Source: Burkholderia sp. lig30
GTDB taxonomy: Bacteria; Pseudomonadota; Gammaproteobacteria; Burkholderiales; Burkholderiaceae
Assembly: GCF_000687455.2 (NCBI RefSeq)
Contig: NZ_JGVW01000095.1
Coordinates: 1-64,000 of the forward strand
Reading direction: 5' to 3'
DNA: 64,000 nt
The notes below the pieces were generated by a model. That model was given only the letters and a program-made list of their open reading frames with translations. It was not told where the DNA came from and did no database searches. A program made the position numbers and the translations under genes. This document shows, piece by piece, positions 26,165 to 37,393 of this stretch. How positions within the stretch are numbered: position 1 is the first letter of the stretch; the number at the start of each line of letters is the position of its first letter.

Positions 26165-27244
26165 TCAGAACGAATGGTGGATGCCCGCGAGCACGACGAC
26201 CTGATTCGCGGTGCTCGACACGCCGGCCGTGAAGAACGCCGCCCGCGCACCGCCCGTCGCATGCTCGTACAGCACGTTCGCATAGAGTTGCGTGCGCTTC
26301 GACAGCGCGTAGACGTCGCCCAGCTCGAACTGCGTCCAGCGCCGCCCGGCGAGCGTCGATGTCGCCGCGCCGCCTGCGATCGTGTTGAACGGGCTCGTGC
26401 GGTAATTCGCGCCCACGTCGTAGCTCTGGAACGTGTCCGAGAAGCCGTTCGACTGCATTCTGGTGCGCGTGTAAAGCGCGTGGACGAGCCAGTCGCCGAG
26501 CTGGTACGACGCACCCGCGCCGATGTTCTCGACCTTGTCCGCGACATAGCCGTTCGCCGTGTTCTGGCCCTGGAAGTTCGCGATACCGGTCTGGCCGACG
26601 AGGATCGAGCGGTTGTGCTCGTTCGAATAGACGGCCGCCGCCTTGAACGGCCCGTTCGCGTAGTTCAGCGCGACGCCGACCGACCTGCCCTCCGAAAAAT
26701 TCGTGGTGTTGCCGAGCGCCATCATCGCCGCGGCGGAGAAGCCCGCGACGCTCGGCGAGCGGTACTTGACGGCATTGTTGTACGGCACGTTGCCGGTCGC
26801 GGCCAGCGCGTCGATGTTGCCCGGATGGAACGCATACCAGCTCATCGCGAGGTACGCGGTGCTGAGCGGGTCGAGATAGTCGAAGCTGAGCGGCGTCTGG
26901 CGGCCGAGCGTCAGCGTGCCGTAGCGCTCGCCGCTGAGCCCGACCCAGGCGGCGCGGTTCCAGATCGTGTTCGCGGTCGCGAACGCGCCGTTGTTCGTGT
27001 AGAAGCCGTTTTCGAGCTGGAAGATCGCCGACAGCCCGCCGCCCAGATCCTCCCGTCCCTTCAGCCCCCAGCGATCCGGCTGGGTGTTGCCCTGAATCAT
27101 TGCCCATTTCGCATGCCCGCCGACGTTGTTCACGTAGGCGATGCCCGCATCCAGGCTGCCGTACAGCGTCACGCTGCTCTGTGCCCATGCGCCGGACGCG
27201 GCGCCCATTCCGATGACTGCTGCTGCAACTGCACGCTTGACCAT
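26165..27244 (-). CDS. Gram-negative porin of the catabolic island
   Basis: This 359-residue OmpC-like porin has a signal peptide ending AWA-QSS, the first strand SSVTLYGSLDAGIAYVNN, a GLKGREDLGGGLSAIFQLEN segment and a C terminus ending HHSF with the terminal Phe. The frame is open to 27358, but the ATG at 27244 follows GGAGATCAA and starts the signal peptide. Codon use is ordinary, unlike the porin at 14285, so it is probably expressed only on induction. It diverges from the Rieske operon, and its upstream region contains the palindrome GTTCCATATATGGAAC. It probably lets the aromatic substrate through the outer membrane. Confidence 0.92.
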   Translation of the reverse strand: MVKRAVAAAVIGMGAASGAWAQSSVTLYGSLDAGIAYVNNVGGHAKWAMIQGNTQPDRWGLKGREDLGGGLSAIFQLENGFYTNNGAFATANTIWNRAAWVGLSGERYGTLTLGRQTPLSFDYLDPLSTAYLAMSWYAFHPGNIDALAATGNVPYNNAVKYRSPSVAGFSAAAMMALGNTTNFSEGRSVGVALNYANGPFKAAAVYSNEHNRSILVGQTGIANFQGQNTANGYVADKVENIGAGASYQLGDWLVHALYTRTRMQSNGFSDTFQSYDVGANYRTSPFNTIAGGAATSTLAGRRWTQFELGDVYALSKRTQLYANVLYEHATGGARAAFFTAGVSSTANQVVVLAGIHHSF

Positions 27245-27339
27245 TTGATCTCCTGACTCTGCGCTCGATGTAAACGGCGGTGGCGGTGCGCGAAACGGAT
27301 GGCCACGCGCATTTCCACGGCAAGACGGGCGATTATTGT

Positions 27340-27355
27340 GTTCCATATATGGAAC
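27340..27355. promoter_or_regulatory. IclR-type operator upstream of the porin
   Basis: GTTCCATATATGGAAC is a perfect 16-bp palindrome about 95 bp before the porin start. It differs from the site at 27623 at only three central positions. IclR proteins often bind palindromes of about this length. Confidence 0.65.
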
Positions 27356-27622
27356 CATGTGCCTCTGGTGGAATGGAGTATAGGGCGACGGATCGACGGA
27401 AAAAAATTAATTTTTCGGGCCGGAGCGGCTTGGCTGCGCGGCGTCGAGCCGCCGCAGGCAACGTGCGGCCAGCGCATAAACATACGAAAAATAACAAAGT
27501 TTCCCGTATGTCGAGACTCCGCAGATGATCTTCGCGCGTCCGGTCGGTATTTTCCCTAGGGCACGCAGCTTTTTGTTTTTCTCCCGGAAAGTCGCTCATA
27601 TAATCACCATCCATAAACCGGT

Positions 27623-27638
27623 GTTCCGGATATGGAAC
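27623..27638. promoter_or_regulatory. IclR-type operator upstream of the Rieske operon
   Basis: GTTCCGGATATGGAAC has the same GTTCC and GGAAC arms as the site at 27340. It ends 33 bp before the first gene of the operon, a position suited to overlapping the promoter. A ribosome site (AGAAGGAGGGGTG) follows at 27655-27667. Confidence 0.65.
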
Positions 27639-27671
27639 AAACGACGAGTCGATCAGAAGGAGGGGTGTGAG

Positions 27672-27989
27672 ATGTCTGAACAATGGGTTTGCGCCGGACA
27701 TGCCGGCGCCTTGTCCGAGGATGCGCCGATCGAGTTCAAGCGGACCGACGGCGTCGAGATCGGGATCTACCGCGTCGGCGACGCGGTGTATGCGCTCGAG
27801 AACGTGTGCCCGCATGCGTACGCGCTGCTGACGCAGGGCTTCGTCGACGAAGGCACGGTCGAATGCCCGTTGCACGAGGCGGTGTTCGACATCCGGACGG
27901 GCGAGTGCCTGAAGGGGCCCGGCGGCCGCGCGCTGAAGACGTACGCGGTGCGCCTCGCCGGCGAGGAAATCCAGATCAAGGTGGAATGA
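27672..27989 (+). CDS. Rieske-type ferredoxin of a ring-hydroxylating oxygenase
   Basis: The 105-residue electron carrier holds one 2Fe-2S Rieske cluster, with ligands Cys46 and His48 (NVCPHAYALL) and Cys65 and His68 (VECPLHEAVF). It should pass electrons from the FAD reductase (gene at 38352) to the oxygenase alpha subunit (gene at 28349). The ATG at 27672 is set by the strong ribosome site. It is the first gene of the 14-gene operon; only 1 bp separates it from the next gene. Confidence 0.92.
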   Translation: MSEQWVCAGHAGALSEDAPIEFKRTDGVEIGIYRVGDAVYALENVCPHAYALLTQGFVDEGTVECPLHEAVFDIRTGECLKGPGGRALKTYAVRLAGEEIQIKVE

Positions 27990-27990
27990 C

Positions 27991-28302
27991 ATGAAAGAGA
28001 CGACCGTGAACTTCAACCCGTTCCTCAAGCCGTGGGTGGCGCCGCAGCCGAACAACGTCGCCGGCAACGGGCAGATCGAGATCCCCGGGCAGACCGAAAA
28101 CCTGATCTGGCAGAACCGCAAGGCCGAACCGACCCAATACGAAAACGACCTCGGCGACGCGCTCGAGCGCGTGTTCGATGCCGGCGCGACCGAACTGTCC
28201 GACGTGGTCGACGGGCTGAACCGCATCGGCTTTCGCACGCCGGACGGCGCGCCGTGGACCACCGGGCGTTTCTGCGCGGAACTCGCCGCGCTCGCGGAAT
28301 GA
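27991..28302 (+). CDS. Small protein with a recombinase-like helix-turn-helix
   Basis: The protein has 103 residues and no known enzymatic motif. Residues 1-45 are polar (FNPFLKPWVAPQPNN, then GQIEIPGQTENLIWQNR). Residues 50-100 resemble the helix-turn-helix of serine recombinases: LSDVVDGLNRIGFRTPDGAP, then WTTGRFCAEL. It has no catalytic serine domain and is clearly not a recombinase. Its position between the ferredoxin and oxygenase genes suggests a role in the oxygenase system or in regulation. I do not know the function. Confidence 0.75.
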   Translation: MKETTVNFNPFLKPWVAPQPNNVAGNGQIEIPGQTENLIWQNRKAEPTQYENDLGDALERVFDAGATELSDVVDGLNRIGFRTPDGAPWTTGRFCAELAALAE

Positions 28303-28348
28303 CCGCGAACGAAGCCGACAAGAAGACAACTGCATCCGGAGCACACTG

Positions 28349-29422
28349 ATGACGTCCCCCGCACACCCGCATTCCCCCGCCGATCCGGTCCGCGACTATC
28401 TCGACCGCGGCATCCGCAACTACTGGTATCCCGTCGCGCCGGGCTGGCAGGTGTCGAATGCGCCCGTCGGCATCACGCGCCTGGGCGAGCAGATCGTGCT
28501 GTGGCGCGACCAGCACGGCAAGGTCCACGCGCTGGAGGATCGCTGCCCGCACCGCGGCGCGCGCCTGTCGCTCGGCTGGAACCTTGGCGGCAACGTCGCG
28601 TGCTGGTATCACGGCGTCGAGGTCGACGGCACCGGCACGGTCAACAAGGTGCCGGCCGTGTCGAACTGCCCGCTCGAAGGGCAGAAGTGCGTGAAGTCGT
28701 ACCCGGTCGACGAACAGGCCGGCGCGATCTTCCTGTGGTTCGGCGACGACGCGCATGCCGAGCCCGCGCCGCTCGGGCTTCCCGAGGAACTGGCCGGCGG
28801 CGAATTCGCGCATTTCCTGTGCGTGTCGAACTGGACGTGCAATTACCAGTACGCGATCGACAACGTGATGGACCCGATGCACGGCGCGTACCTGCATGCG
28901 ACGTCGCACTCGATGGCCGAAGGCGACAAGCAGGCCGACATGCGCGTGCGCAAGACCGAATCCGGCCTGATGTTCGAGAAGGTCGGCCAGCGCGACGTGA
29001 ACTTCGACTGGGTCGAGCTCGGCGAGACCGGCTGCCTGTGGAAGCGTCTCGCGATTCCGTACCGGCAGAAATACGGCCCGGGCGGCAATTTCGGCATCGT
29101 CGGCTTTGCGACGCCGGTGGATCGCGACCACTGCCAGGTGTACTTCTGGCGTACCCGCAAGGTCAGCGGCTGGCAGCGCGACGTCTGGCGCTTCATGTAC
29201 CGCAACCGTCTGGAAGGCCTGCACTGGGCCGTGCTCGAGCAGGACCGCTACGTCCTCGAGAGCCTCGCGCCGAACGCGCGCGATCACGAATATCTCTATC
29301 AGCACGACGTCGGCATCACGCGCGTGCGCCGGATGCTGCGCCAGCGCGCGCAGGAGCATCTCGCCGCGCTCGACGCACACCGCGCCGCGCATCCGGCCGC
29401 GACGGAGCACGCGCATGGCTGA
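28349..29422 (+). CDS. Aromatic ring-hydroxylating dioxygenase alpha subunit
   Basis: The 357-residue oxygenase has an N-terminal Rieske domain with Cys66, His68 (DRCPHRGARL), Cys85 and His88 (ACWYHGVEVDG) and a C-terminal mononuclear iron domain. The iron site is DNVMDPMHGAYLHATSH, with His178 and His183 as ligands. No beta-subunit gene is present, so it is probably an alpha-only oxygenase like vanillate or phthalate demethylase-type enzymes. That could mean hydroxylation, dihydroxylation or demethylation. It uses the ferredoxin and reductase encoded in the same operon. The substrate is unknown. Confidence 0.9.
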   Translation: MTSPAHPHSPADPVRDYLDRGIRNYWYPVAPGWQVSNAPVGITRLGEQIVLWRDQHGKVHALEDRCPHRGARLSLGWNLGGNVACWYHGVEVDGTGTVNKVPAVSNCPLEGQKCVKSYPVDEQAGAIFLWFGDDAHAEPAPLGLPEELAGGEFAHFLCVSNWTCNYQYAIDNVMDPMHGAYLHATSHSMAEGDKQADMRVRKTESGLMFEKVGQRDVNFDWVELGETGCLWKRLAIPYRQKYGPGGNFGIVGFATPVDRDHCQVYFWRTRKVSGWQRDVWRFMYRNRLEGLHWAVLEQDRYVLESLAPNARDHEYLYQHDVGITRVRRMLRQRAQEHLAALDAHRAAHPAATEHAHG

Positions 29423-30185
29423 GCACGCTCAAGCGATTGCGCTCGCCGGCCGGCGCGTGCTGGTCACGGGCGGCGCGCGGGGCCTCGGCGCGGCGTTCGT
29501 TAAGGCGCTCGCCGCCGCCGGCGCGCAGGTCGCGTTCGGCGACGTGCTGGCCGACGAAGGCCGCGCGCTCGCCGCGCAGCTGGCCGGGCAAGGCCGCACC
29601 GCGCACTTCATCGCACTGGATCTCGCCGATCCGGCCAGCATCGACGCGTTCGTCGCGCAGGGCGCGGCCGCGCTCGGCGGCCTCGACGGCCTCGTCAACA
29701 ACGCGGCGATCACGAACTCGGGCGGCCGGCTGTCGACGGAGCTCGACGCGGCCACCTGGGACGCGGTGATGAACGTCAACGTACGCGGCGTGTGGCTCGC
29801 GAGCAATGCGGCGCTGCCGCACCTCGCGCGCTCGGGGCGCGGCGCGATCGTGAACCTCGCGTCCGATACCGCGCTCTGGGGGGCGCCGAAGCTGCTCGCG
29901 TACGTCGCGAGCAAGGGCGCGGTGATCGCGATGACGCACGCGCAGGCCCGCGAATTCGGTCCGCACGGCGTGACGGTCAACGCGATCGCGCCGGGGCTCA
30001 CCGACGTCGAGGCGACCGCCTACGTGCCGGCCGAACGCCACGCGCATTACCTGCAAGGCCGCGCGCTGGCGCGCGCGCAGGTGCCGGACGACGTGACCGG
30101 CCCGGTGCTGTTCCTGCTGTCCGACGCCGCGCGCTTCGTGACGGGTCAACTGCTGCCGGTCAACGGCGGCTTCGTAATGAACTGA
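29415..30185 (+). CDS. Short-chain dehydrogenase/reductase (SDR 1)
   Basis: The 256-residue classical SDR has the cofactor motif VTGGARGLGAAFV near residue 20, NNAAITNSGG near residue 95, the catalytic Ser in NLASDTALWG and Tyr-Lys in LAYVASKGAV. An Asp after the second strand suggests NAD rather than NADP. Its start overlaps the oxygenase gene by 8 bp. In oxygenase operons such enzymes often rearomatise cis-diols or oxidise alcohols; which applies here is unknown. Confidence 0.88.
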   Translation: MAEHAQAIALAGRRVLVTGGARGLGAAFVKALAAAGAQVAFGDVLADEGRALAAQLAGQGRTAHFIALDLADPASIDAFVAQGAAALGGLDGLVNNAAITNSGGRLSTELDAATWDAVMNVNVRGVWLASNAALPHLARSGRGAIVNLASDTALWGAPKLLAYVASKGAVIAMTHAQAREFGPHGVTVNAIAPGLTDVEATAYVPAERHAHYLQGRALARAQVPDDVTGPVLFLLSDAARFVTGQLLPVNGGFVMN

Positions 30186-30211
30186 TGGTTTTCACTCTTG
30201 AGGAGATGACG

Positions 30212-30739
30212 ATGGCGGATGTCGATATCGAACGCAAATCGTGGGATCGGCCGGACGGCGCGACCTTCGGCGAATGGATGGATGCGCGTGTCGCGCGCTT
30301 CGCGACGCGTCGCTACGACTGGGACGCGCTGAAGTTCCAGGCCGACTACGACCCGCAGTACCGCCGCGCGCAGATGCGCTACGTCGGCACGGGCGGCACG
30401 GGCGTCGCCAAGGACGTCAACACGGTGCCGGCGGGCAGCTTCACGTTCTCGACGATGGTGATTCCGGCCGGCAACGTCGGCCCGAGCCACATCCACATCG
30501 ACGTCGAGGAAATTTTCTTCGTGCTGCGCGGCAGGATGAAGGTGATCTGCGAGCGCAACGGCGAGACGTGGGAAGCGATCCTCGGCGAGCGCGACCTGAT
30601 TTCGGTGCCGCCGGGCGTCTATCGCACCGAGATCAACATCGGCGAGGAAGACGCGCTGATGTGCGTGATGCTGGGCTCGCCGAAGCCGACCACGCCGACG
30701 TATCCGCCGGATTCGCCGCTCGCGAAGATCAAGCGTTGA
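30212..30739 (+). CDS. Cupin-domain protein
   Basis: The 175-residue protein has one cupin barrel in its second half. The first cupin motif is GPSHIHIDVEEIFFVLRGRM, with the usual two His and one Glu, followed by a second motif, DLISVPPGVYRTEIN, with a weaker metal site. It could be a small dioxygenase or an isomerase; no paralogue of known function comes to mind. The ATG at 30212 follows GAGGAG at a good distance; starts at 30185 and 30206 are also open. Confidence 0.8.
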   Translation: MADVDIERKSWDRPDGATFGEWMDARVARFATRRYDWDALKFQADYDPQYRRAQMRYVGTGGTGVAKDVNTVPAGSFTFSTMVIPAGNVGPSHIHIDVEEIFFVLRGRMKVICERNGETWEAILGERDLISVPPGVYRTEINIGEEDALMCVMLGSPKPTTPTYPPDSPLAKIKR

Positions 30740-30757
30740 GCCGGAGCGGATGAAGCG

Positions 30758-31654
30758 ATGAGTGTCATCGACAAGCGCGAACGCAATCGCACCGCGGCCC
30801 ATGCCGCGCTGCTCGAGCGTTTTCCCGAGCGGCGCTGCGACGCAGGCGCGGCCGGCACGATCGGGTATCGAGAAGCGGGGGCGGCGCATGCCGCATCGGG
30901 GTATCCGGTCGTGCTGCTGCACGGCATCGGCTCGGGCGCCGCGTCCTGGGTGCATCAGCTCGATGCGCTCGGCGCGTCGCGGCGCGTCCTCGCGTGGGAC
31001 GCGCCCGGCTACGGCGCGTCGACGCCGGTCCTCGGCCTGTCGCCGGCCGCCGCCGACTACGCGGCGGCGCTGAGCGCGTGGCTCGACGCGCTCGGCATCG
31101 CGCGCTGCGTACTGGTTGGCCATTCGCTCGGCGCGATCGTCGCGGGCGCATTCGCACGCAGCCTGCCGGCACGTCTGGCGGGCCTGCTGCTGATCTCGCC
31201 GGCCGGCGGCTACGGCAGCGCGCCGGCCGACACACGCGACGCGCGCCGCAACGCACGGCTCGCGATGCTCGCCGAGCTCGGCCCGGCCGGCCTCGCGGAA
31301 CAGCGCAGCGCGAACATGCTGTCCGGGTTCGCGAGCGAGGAAGCGCGCGCATGGGTGCGCTGGAACATGGCGCGCATCGCGCCGGCCGGTTACGCGCAGG
31401 CGACGCACCTGCTCGCGAACGCGGATCTCGCCGCGGATCTCGCCGGCTACCGCGGGCGCACCGCGGTGGCGGTCGGCGCGGACGACGCGATCACGCCGCC
31501 CGCCGCGTGCGAGCGCATCGCGGCCGCCGCCCACGTCGGGCTGCAGGTGGTGCCGCAAGCCGGTCATGCCGGTTACGTCGAGGCGCCTGCCGTCTATTCG
31601 GCATTGATCGACGCGTTCTGCCGTCAGTGCGACACGCAGCGGAGGGGGCGATGA
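30758..31654 (+). CDS. Alpha/beta-fold hydrolase
   Basis: The 298-residue hydrolase has the oxyanion loop VVLLHGIGSGAASW near residue 52, the nucleophile elbow LVGHSLGAIVAG near residue 120, an acid in VGADDAITPP near residue 240, and a catalytic His in PQAGHAGYVEAP. This resembles C-C bond hydrolases of meta-cleavage pathways (MhpC/BphD type), and an extradiol-type dioxygenase is encoded in the same operon, but esterase activity is equally possible. Its stop overlaps the IclR start by 4 bp. Confidence 0.87.
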   Translation: MSVIDKRERNRTAAHAALLERFPERRCDAGAAGTIGYREAGAAHAASGYPVVLLHGIGSGAASWVHQLDALGASRRVLAWDAPGYGASTPVLGLSPAAADYAAALSAWLDALGIARCVLVGHSLGAIVAGAFARSLPARLAGLLLISPAGGYGSAPADTRDARRNARLAMLAELGPAGLAEQRSANMLSGFASEEARAWVRWNMARIAPAGYAQATHLLANADLAADLAGYRGRTAVAVGADDAITPPAACERIAAAAHVGLQVVPQAGHAGYVEAPAVYSALIDAFCRQCDTQRRGR

Positions 31655-32505
31655 GCGAACCGATGCCCAACGAGCCGGAGGGCGCGAAGGCCGACGCGAA
31701 CTACGTCGTGCCGGGTCTCGAGCGCGGCCTGCGGATTCTCGCGGAATTTTCGCCGCGCGAGCCGGTGCTGGGCGCGCCCGAGCTGTCGAAGCGACTCGGC
31801 ATTCCGCGCACGACGGTGTTCCGGCTGCTGCAGACGCTCGAATCACTCGGCTTCCTCGAGCGTGCGGACAAGGATCGCAACTACCGGCTCGGCGTCGCGG
31901 TGCTGCGGCTCGGCTTCGAGTATCTGAGCTCGCTCGAGCTGACCGATCTCGGCCTGCCGGTGATCGAGCACCTGCGCGACGCGACCGGCTTCACGACGCA
32001 CATCGTGATTCGCGACGGCCGCGACGTGGTGTTCGTCGCGAAGGCGCAGAGCCGGGCGCCGGCGTTCAGCTCGGTGCGCGTGAACGTCGGCACGCGGCTG
32101 CCCGCGCACGCGACGACGCACGGCCACGTGCTGATGGGCGACCTGTCGCTGGCGGAGTTGCGCGCGCTGTACCCGGAGGGGCGGCTCGATCGTGCGACGA
32201 AGGCGACGCCCGAGACGGTCGACGCGCTCCACGAAGCGATCCGCGAGGATGCGCTGCGCGGCTACGGCATCAGCAATGCGTCGTTCGAGCGCGGCATCTC
32301 CGTCGTCACCGCGCCGGTGCGCAACGACACGCAGAAGATCGTCGCGTGCCTCACCGTGACGGTGCCGCGCCCGGAGATCGACGCGGCGCTGATCGCAGAC
32401 GGGCTGATCGACAAGGTGCAGCGCGCGGCGGCCGAGCTGTCGCGGCGGCTCAACTATCGCTCGGATGACGAGCACATGTTTCTGAAGGCATTGGGAGTGA
32501 AATGA
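31651..32505 (+). CDS. IclR family regulator inside the catabolic operon (paralogue B)
   Basis: The 284-residue regulator has its winged helix at about 16-80 (VPGLERGLRILAEF, then SKRLGIPRTTVFRLLQTLES) and an effector domain with GTRLPAHATTHGHVLMGDL. It is nearly collinear with the gene at 25100 but lacks the long N-terminal extension. Being within the operon, it probably regulates it by feedback through the GTTCC...GGAAC sites. The gene is coupled to the hydrolase gene by an ATGA overlap. Confidence 0.92.
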   Translation: MSEPMPNEPEGAKADANYVVPGLERGLRILAEFSPREPVLGAPELSKRLGIPRTTVFRLLQTLESLGFLERADKDRNYRLGVAVLRLGFEYLSSLELTDLGLPVIEHLRDATGFTTHIVIRDGRDVVFVAKAQSRAPAFSSVRVNVGTRLPAHATTHGHVLMGDLSLAELRALYPEGRLDRATKATPETVDALHEAIREDALRGYGISNASFERGISVVTAPVRNDTQKIVACLTVTVPRPEIDAALIADGLIDKVQRAAAELSRRLNYRSDDEHMFLKALGVK

Positions 32506-32578
32506 AACGATCCCCACGCATGCTGCCCCCGGGCGGGGCGGCCGGTACCCCCGTGACGATCCTGCGAGGCGCGACGAC

Positions 32579-33368
32579 ATGATCCAGATCGATTTGACCG
32601 GACAGGTCGCGGTGGTGACGGGCGGATCGTCCGGCATCGGGCTCGCGACGGCCGAGCTTTTTCTGAACGCGGGCGCGTCGGTCGCGATCTGCGGCCGCGA
32701 CGGTGAACGCCTCGCGCGCGCCGAAGCGGCGCTGAACGGGAAATTCCCGCATGCGCCGCTGCTCGCCGCGCGCTGCAACGTGCTCGAAGACGGCGACGTT
32801 GCCGCGTTCGCGCAAGCGGTGTCCGACCGCTTCGGCCGCGCCGACATGCTGATCAACAACGCGGGCCAGGGGCGTGTGTCGACGTTCGCCGACACGACCG
32901 ACGACGCATGGCGCGACGAGCTCGAACTGAAGTATTTCAGCATCATCCGGCCGACGCGCGCATTCCTGCCGCTGCTGCGCGACGCGGCCGCGCCGACGAT
33001 CACCTGCGTGAATTCGCTGCTCGCGCTGCAGCCGGAGCCGCACATGGTCGCGACGTCGTCCGCGCGCGCCGGCGTGCTGAGCCTCGTGAAGTCGCTCGCG
33101 AACGAGCTCGCGCCGCAGCGCATCCGGGTCAACTCGATCCTGATCGGCATCGTCGAATCCGGGCAGTGGCGCCGCCGCCACGAAGCCCAGGCGCAGCCCG
33201 GCGAGAGCTGGGAAGCGTGGACGGGCGAACTCGCTCGCAAGAAGAACATTCCGCTGAATCGCTTCGGCCGGCCCGACGAGGCCGCCTGGGCGCTCTTTTA
33301 TCTCGCAACGCATCTGTCGTCCTACACGACGGGCAGCCATATCGACGTATCAGGAGGCTTTGCACGCC

Positions 33369-33376
<8 letters not shown>
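32579..33376 (+). CDS. Short-chain dehydrogenase/reductase (SDR 2)
   Basis: The 265-residue SDR has VVTGGSSGIGLATAELFL near residue 12 and NNAGQGRVSTFADTT near residue 90. The catalytic region reads NSLLALQPEPHMVATSSARA, in which the usual Tyr-X-X-X-Lys is not present: the Tyr position is occupied by another residue, so the enzyme may be altered or use a different proton donor. A normal C-terminal GSHIDVSGGFARHV follows. It overlaps the next gene by 8 bp. The role is unknown. Confidence 0.82.
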
Positions 33377-35862
<2,486 letters not shown>

Positions 35863-35884
35863 AGCAGCTACGGACGGACCCCAC

Positions 35885-37375
35885 ATGACTGCATTCGATT
35901 CCTCCCTCGTCCCGAACGGCGAGATCTTCGTCGGTGGCGAATGGCGCAACGGCCGCGGCGCGAAGACGCCGAATTTCTACCCGGCCGACCAGTCGCTGAA
36001 CACCGAAATCCACATGGCCGACGCGGCCGACGCGAACGAGGCCGTCGAGGCCGCCGACGCCGCGTGGCGCCGCGCGGACTGGGCTGGCCTCAAGCCGCAC
36101 CAGCGGGCGGCCGTGCTGTACCGCCTGTCGGATCTGATCGACGCGAATCGCGAGGCGCTTGCGCATCTGCAACGCCGCGACAACGGCAAGCCGATCGGCG
36201 AGACGCGCGCGCTCGTGACGAGCGCCGCGAGTACGTTCCGCTACTTCGCCGCGTGCGCGGAAACGATGGAAGAGGAACTGACGCCGTCGCGCGGCGACTA
36301 CCTGACGATGAGCGTCCACGAGCCGCTCGGCGTCGTCGCGGCGATCACGCCGTGGAATTCGCCGATCGCGTCCGACGCGCAGAAGCTTGGCCCGGCGCTC
36401 GCGGCGGGCAATGCGGTCGTGCTGAAGCCCGCCGAGGTGACGCCGCTCGCGTCGCTCGCGCTCGCGCGCCTCGTCGAGCAGGCCGGCGTGCCGCGCGGCG
36501 TGGTGTCGGTGATTCCCGGCAAGGGCTCGGTCGTCGGCGACGCGCTGGTGCGCCATCCGCGCGTGAAGAAGGTGTCGTTTACGGGCGGCACGGAAGTCGG
36601 GCGCGGCATCGCGCGCGCCGCCGCCGACAAACTGATGCCGCTGTCGCTCGAACTCGGCGGCAAGTCGCCGACGATCGTGTTCGACGACGCCGACCTCGAT
36701 CACGCGGTCAACGGCGTGCTGTACGGCATCTTCAGCTCGTCCGGCGAATCGTGCATCGCAGGCTCGCGGCTGTTCGTGCAGCGCGCGATCTACGACGCAT
36801 TCGTCGCGCGCCTGACGGAACGCGCGCGCGCGCTGCGCGTCGGCGATCCGGCGAGCGAGCGCACGCAGATGGGGCCGCTCGTCACCGCGCAGCATCGCGA
36901 GTCGATCGAGCGCTACGTCGCGCTCGGCCGCGACGAAGGCGGCCGCGTGCTGTGCGGCGGCGAGCGTCCGGCCGGCGAAGGCCGCGAGCGCGGCTTCTTC
37001 TATCTGCCGACGATCCTCGGCGGGCTGACCAACCGTGCCCGCATCTGCCAGGAAGAGATATTCGGGCCGGTGCTCGTCGTGCTGCCGTTCGACGACGAGG
37101 CCGCGCTGATCGCCGACGCGAACGACAGTGCGTTCGGCCTTGCGGCCGGCATCTGGACGCGCGACTACAAGCGCGCGTGGCGGATCGGCCGTGCGCTCGA
37201 GACGGGCACCGTGTGGATCAACACCTACAAGCAATTCTCGATCTCGACGCCGTTCGCCGGCTGGAAGGACAGCGGCATGGGGCGCGAGAAGGGGCGTCTC
37301 GGCATCCGCGAGTACATGCAGCAGAAGAGCCTGTACTGGGGCTTGAACGACGCGCCGCTGCCGTGGGCGAACTGA
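35885..37375 (+). CDS. Aldehyde dehydrogenase
   Basis: The 496-residue NAD(P)-dependent aldehyde dehydrogenase has the catalytic Cys290 in SSGESCIAGSRLF and the general base Glu256 in LSLELGGKSPTIVF. The Asn of TPWNSPIASDAQK and the IWTRDYKRAWRIGRAL stretch complete the fold. It should turn the aldehyde formed by the ThDP enzyme into its acid. The frame has the same direction and tight spacing (22 bp) as the preceding gene. Confidence 0.93.
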   Translation: MTAFDSSLVPNGEIFVGGEWRNGRGAKTPNFYPADQSLNTEIHMADAADANEAVEAADAAWRRADWAGLKPHQRAAVLYRLSDLIDANREALAHLQRRDNGKPIGETRALVTSAASTFRYFAACAETMEEELTPSRGDYLTMSVHEPLGVVAAITPWNSPIASDAQKLGPALAAGNAVVLKPAEVTPLASLALARLVEQAGVPRGVVSVIPGKGSVVGDALVRHPRVKKVSFTGGTEVGRGIARAAADKLMPLSLELGGKSPTIVFDDADLDHAVNGVLYGIFSSSGESCIAGSRLFVQRAIYDAFVARLTERARALRVGDPASERTQMGPLVTAQHRESIERYVALGRDEGGRVLCGGERPAGEGRERGFFYLPTILGGLTNRARICQEEIFGPVLVVLPFDDEAALIADANDSAFGLAAGIWTRDYKRAWRIGRALETGTVWINTYKQFSISTPFAGWKDSGMGREKGRLGIREYMQQKSLYWGLNDAPLPWAN

Positions 37376-37393
37376 GCGAAGGGGAGTTACGCA

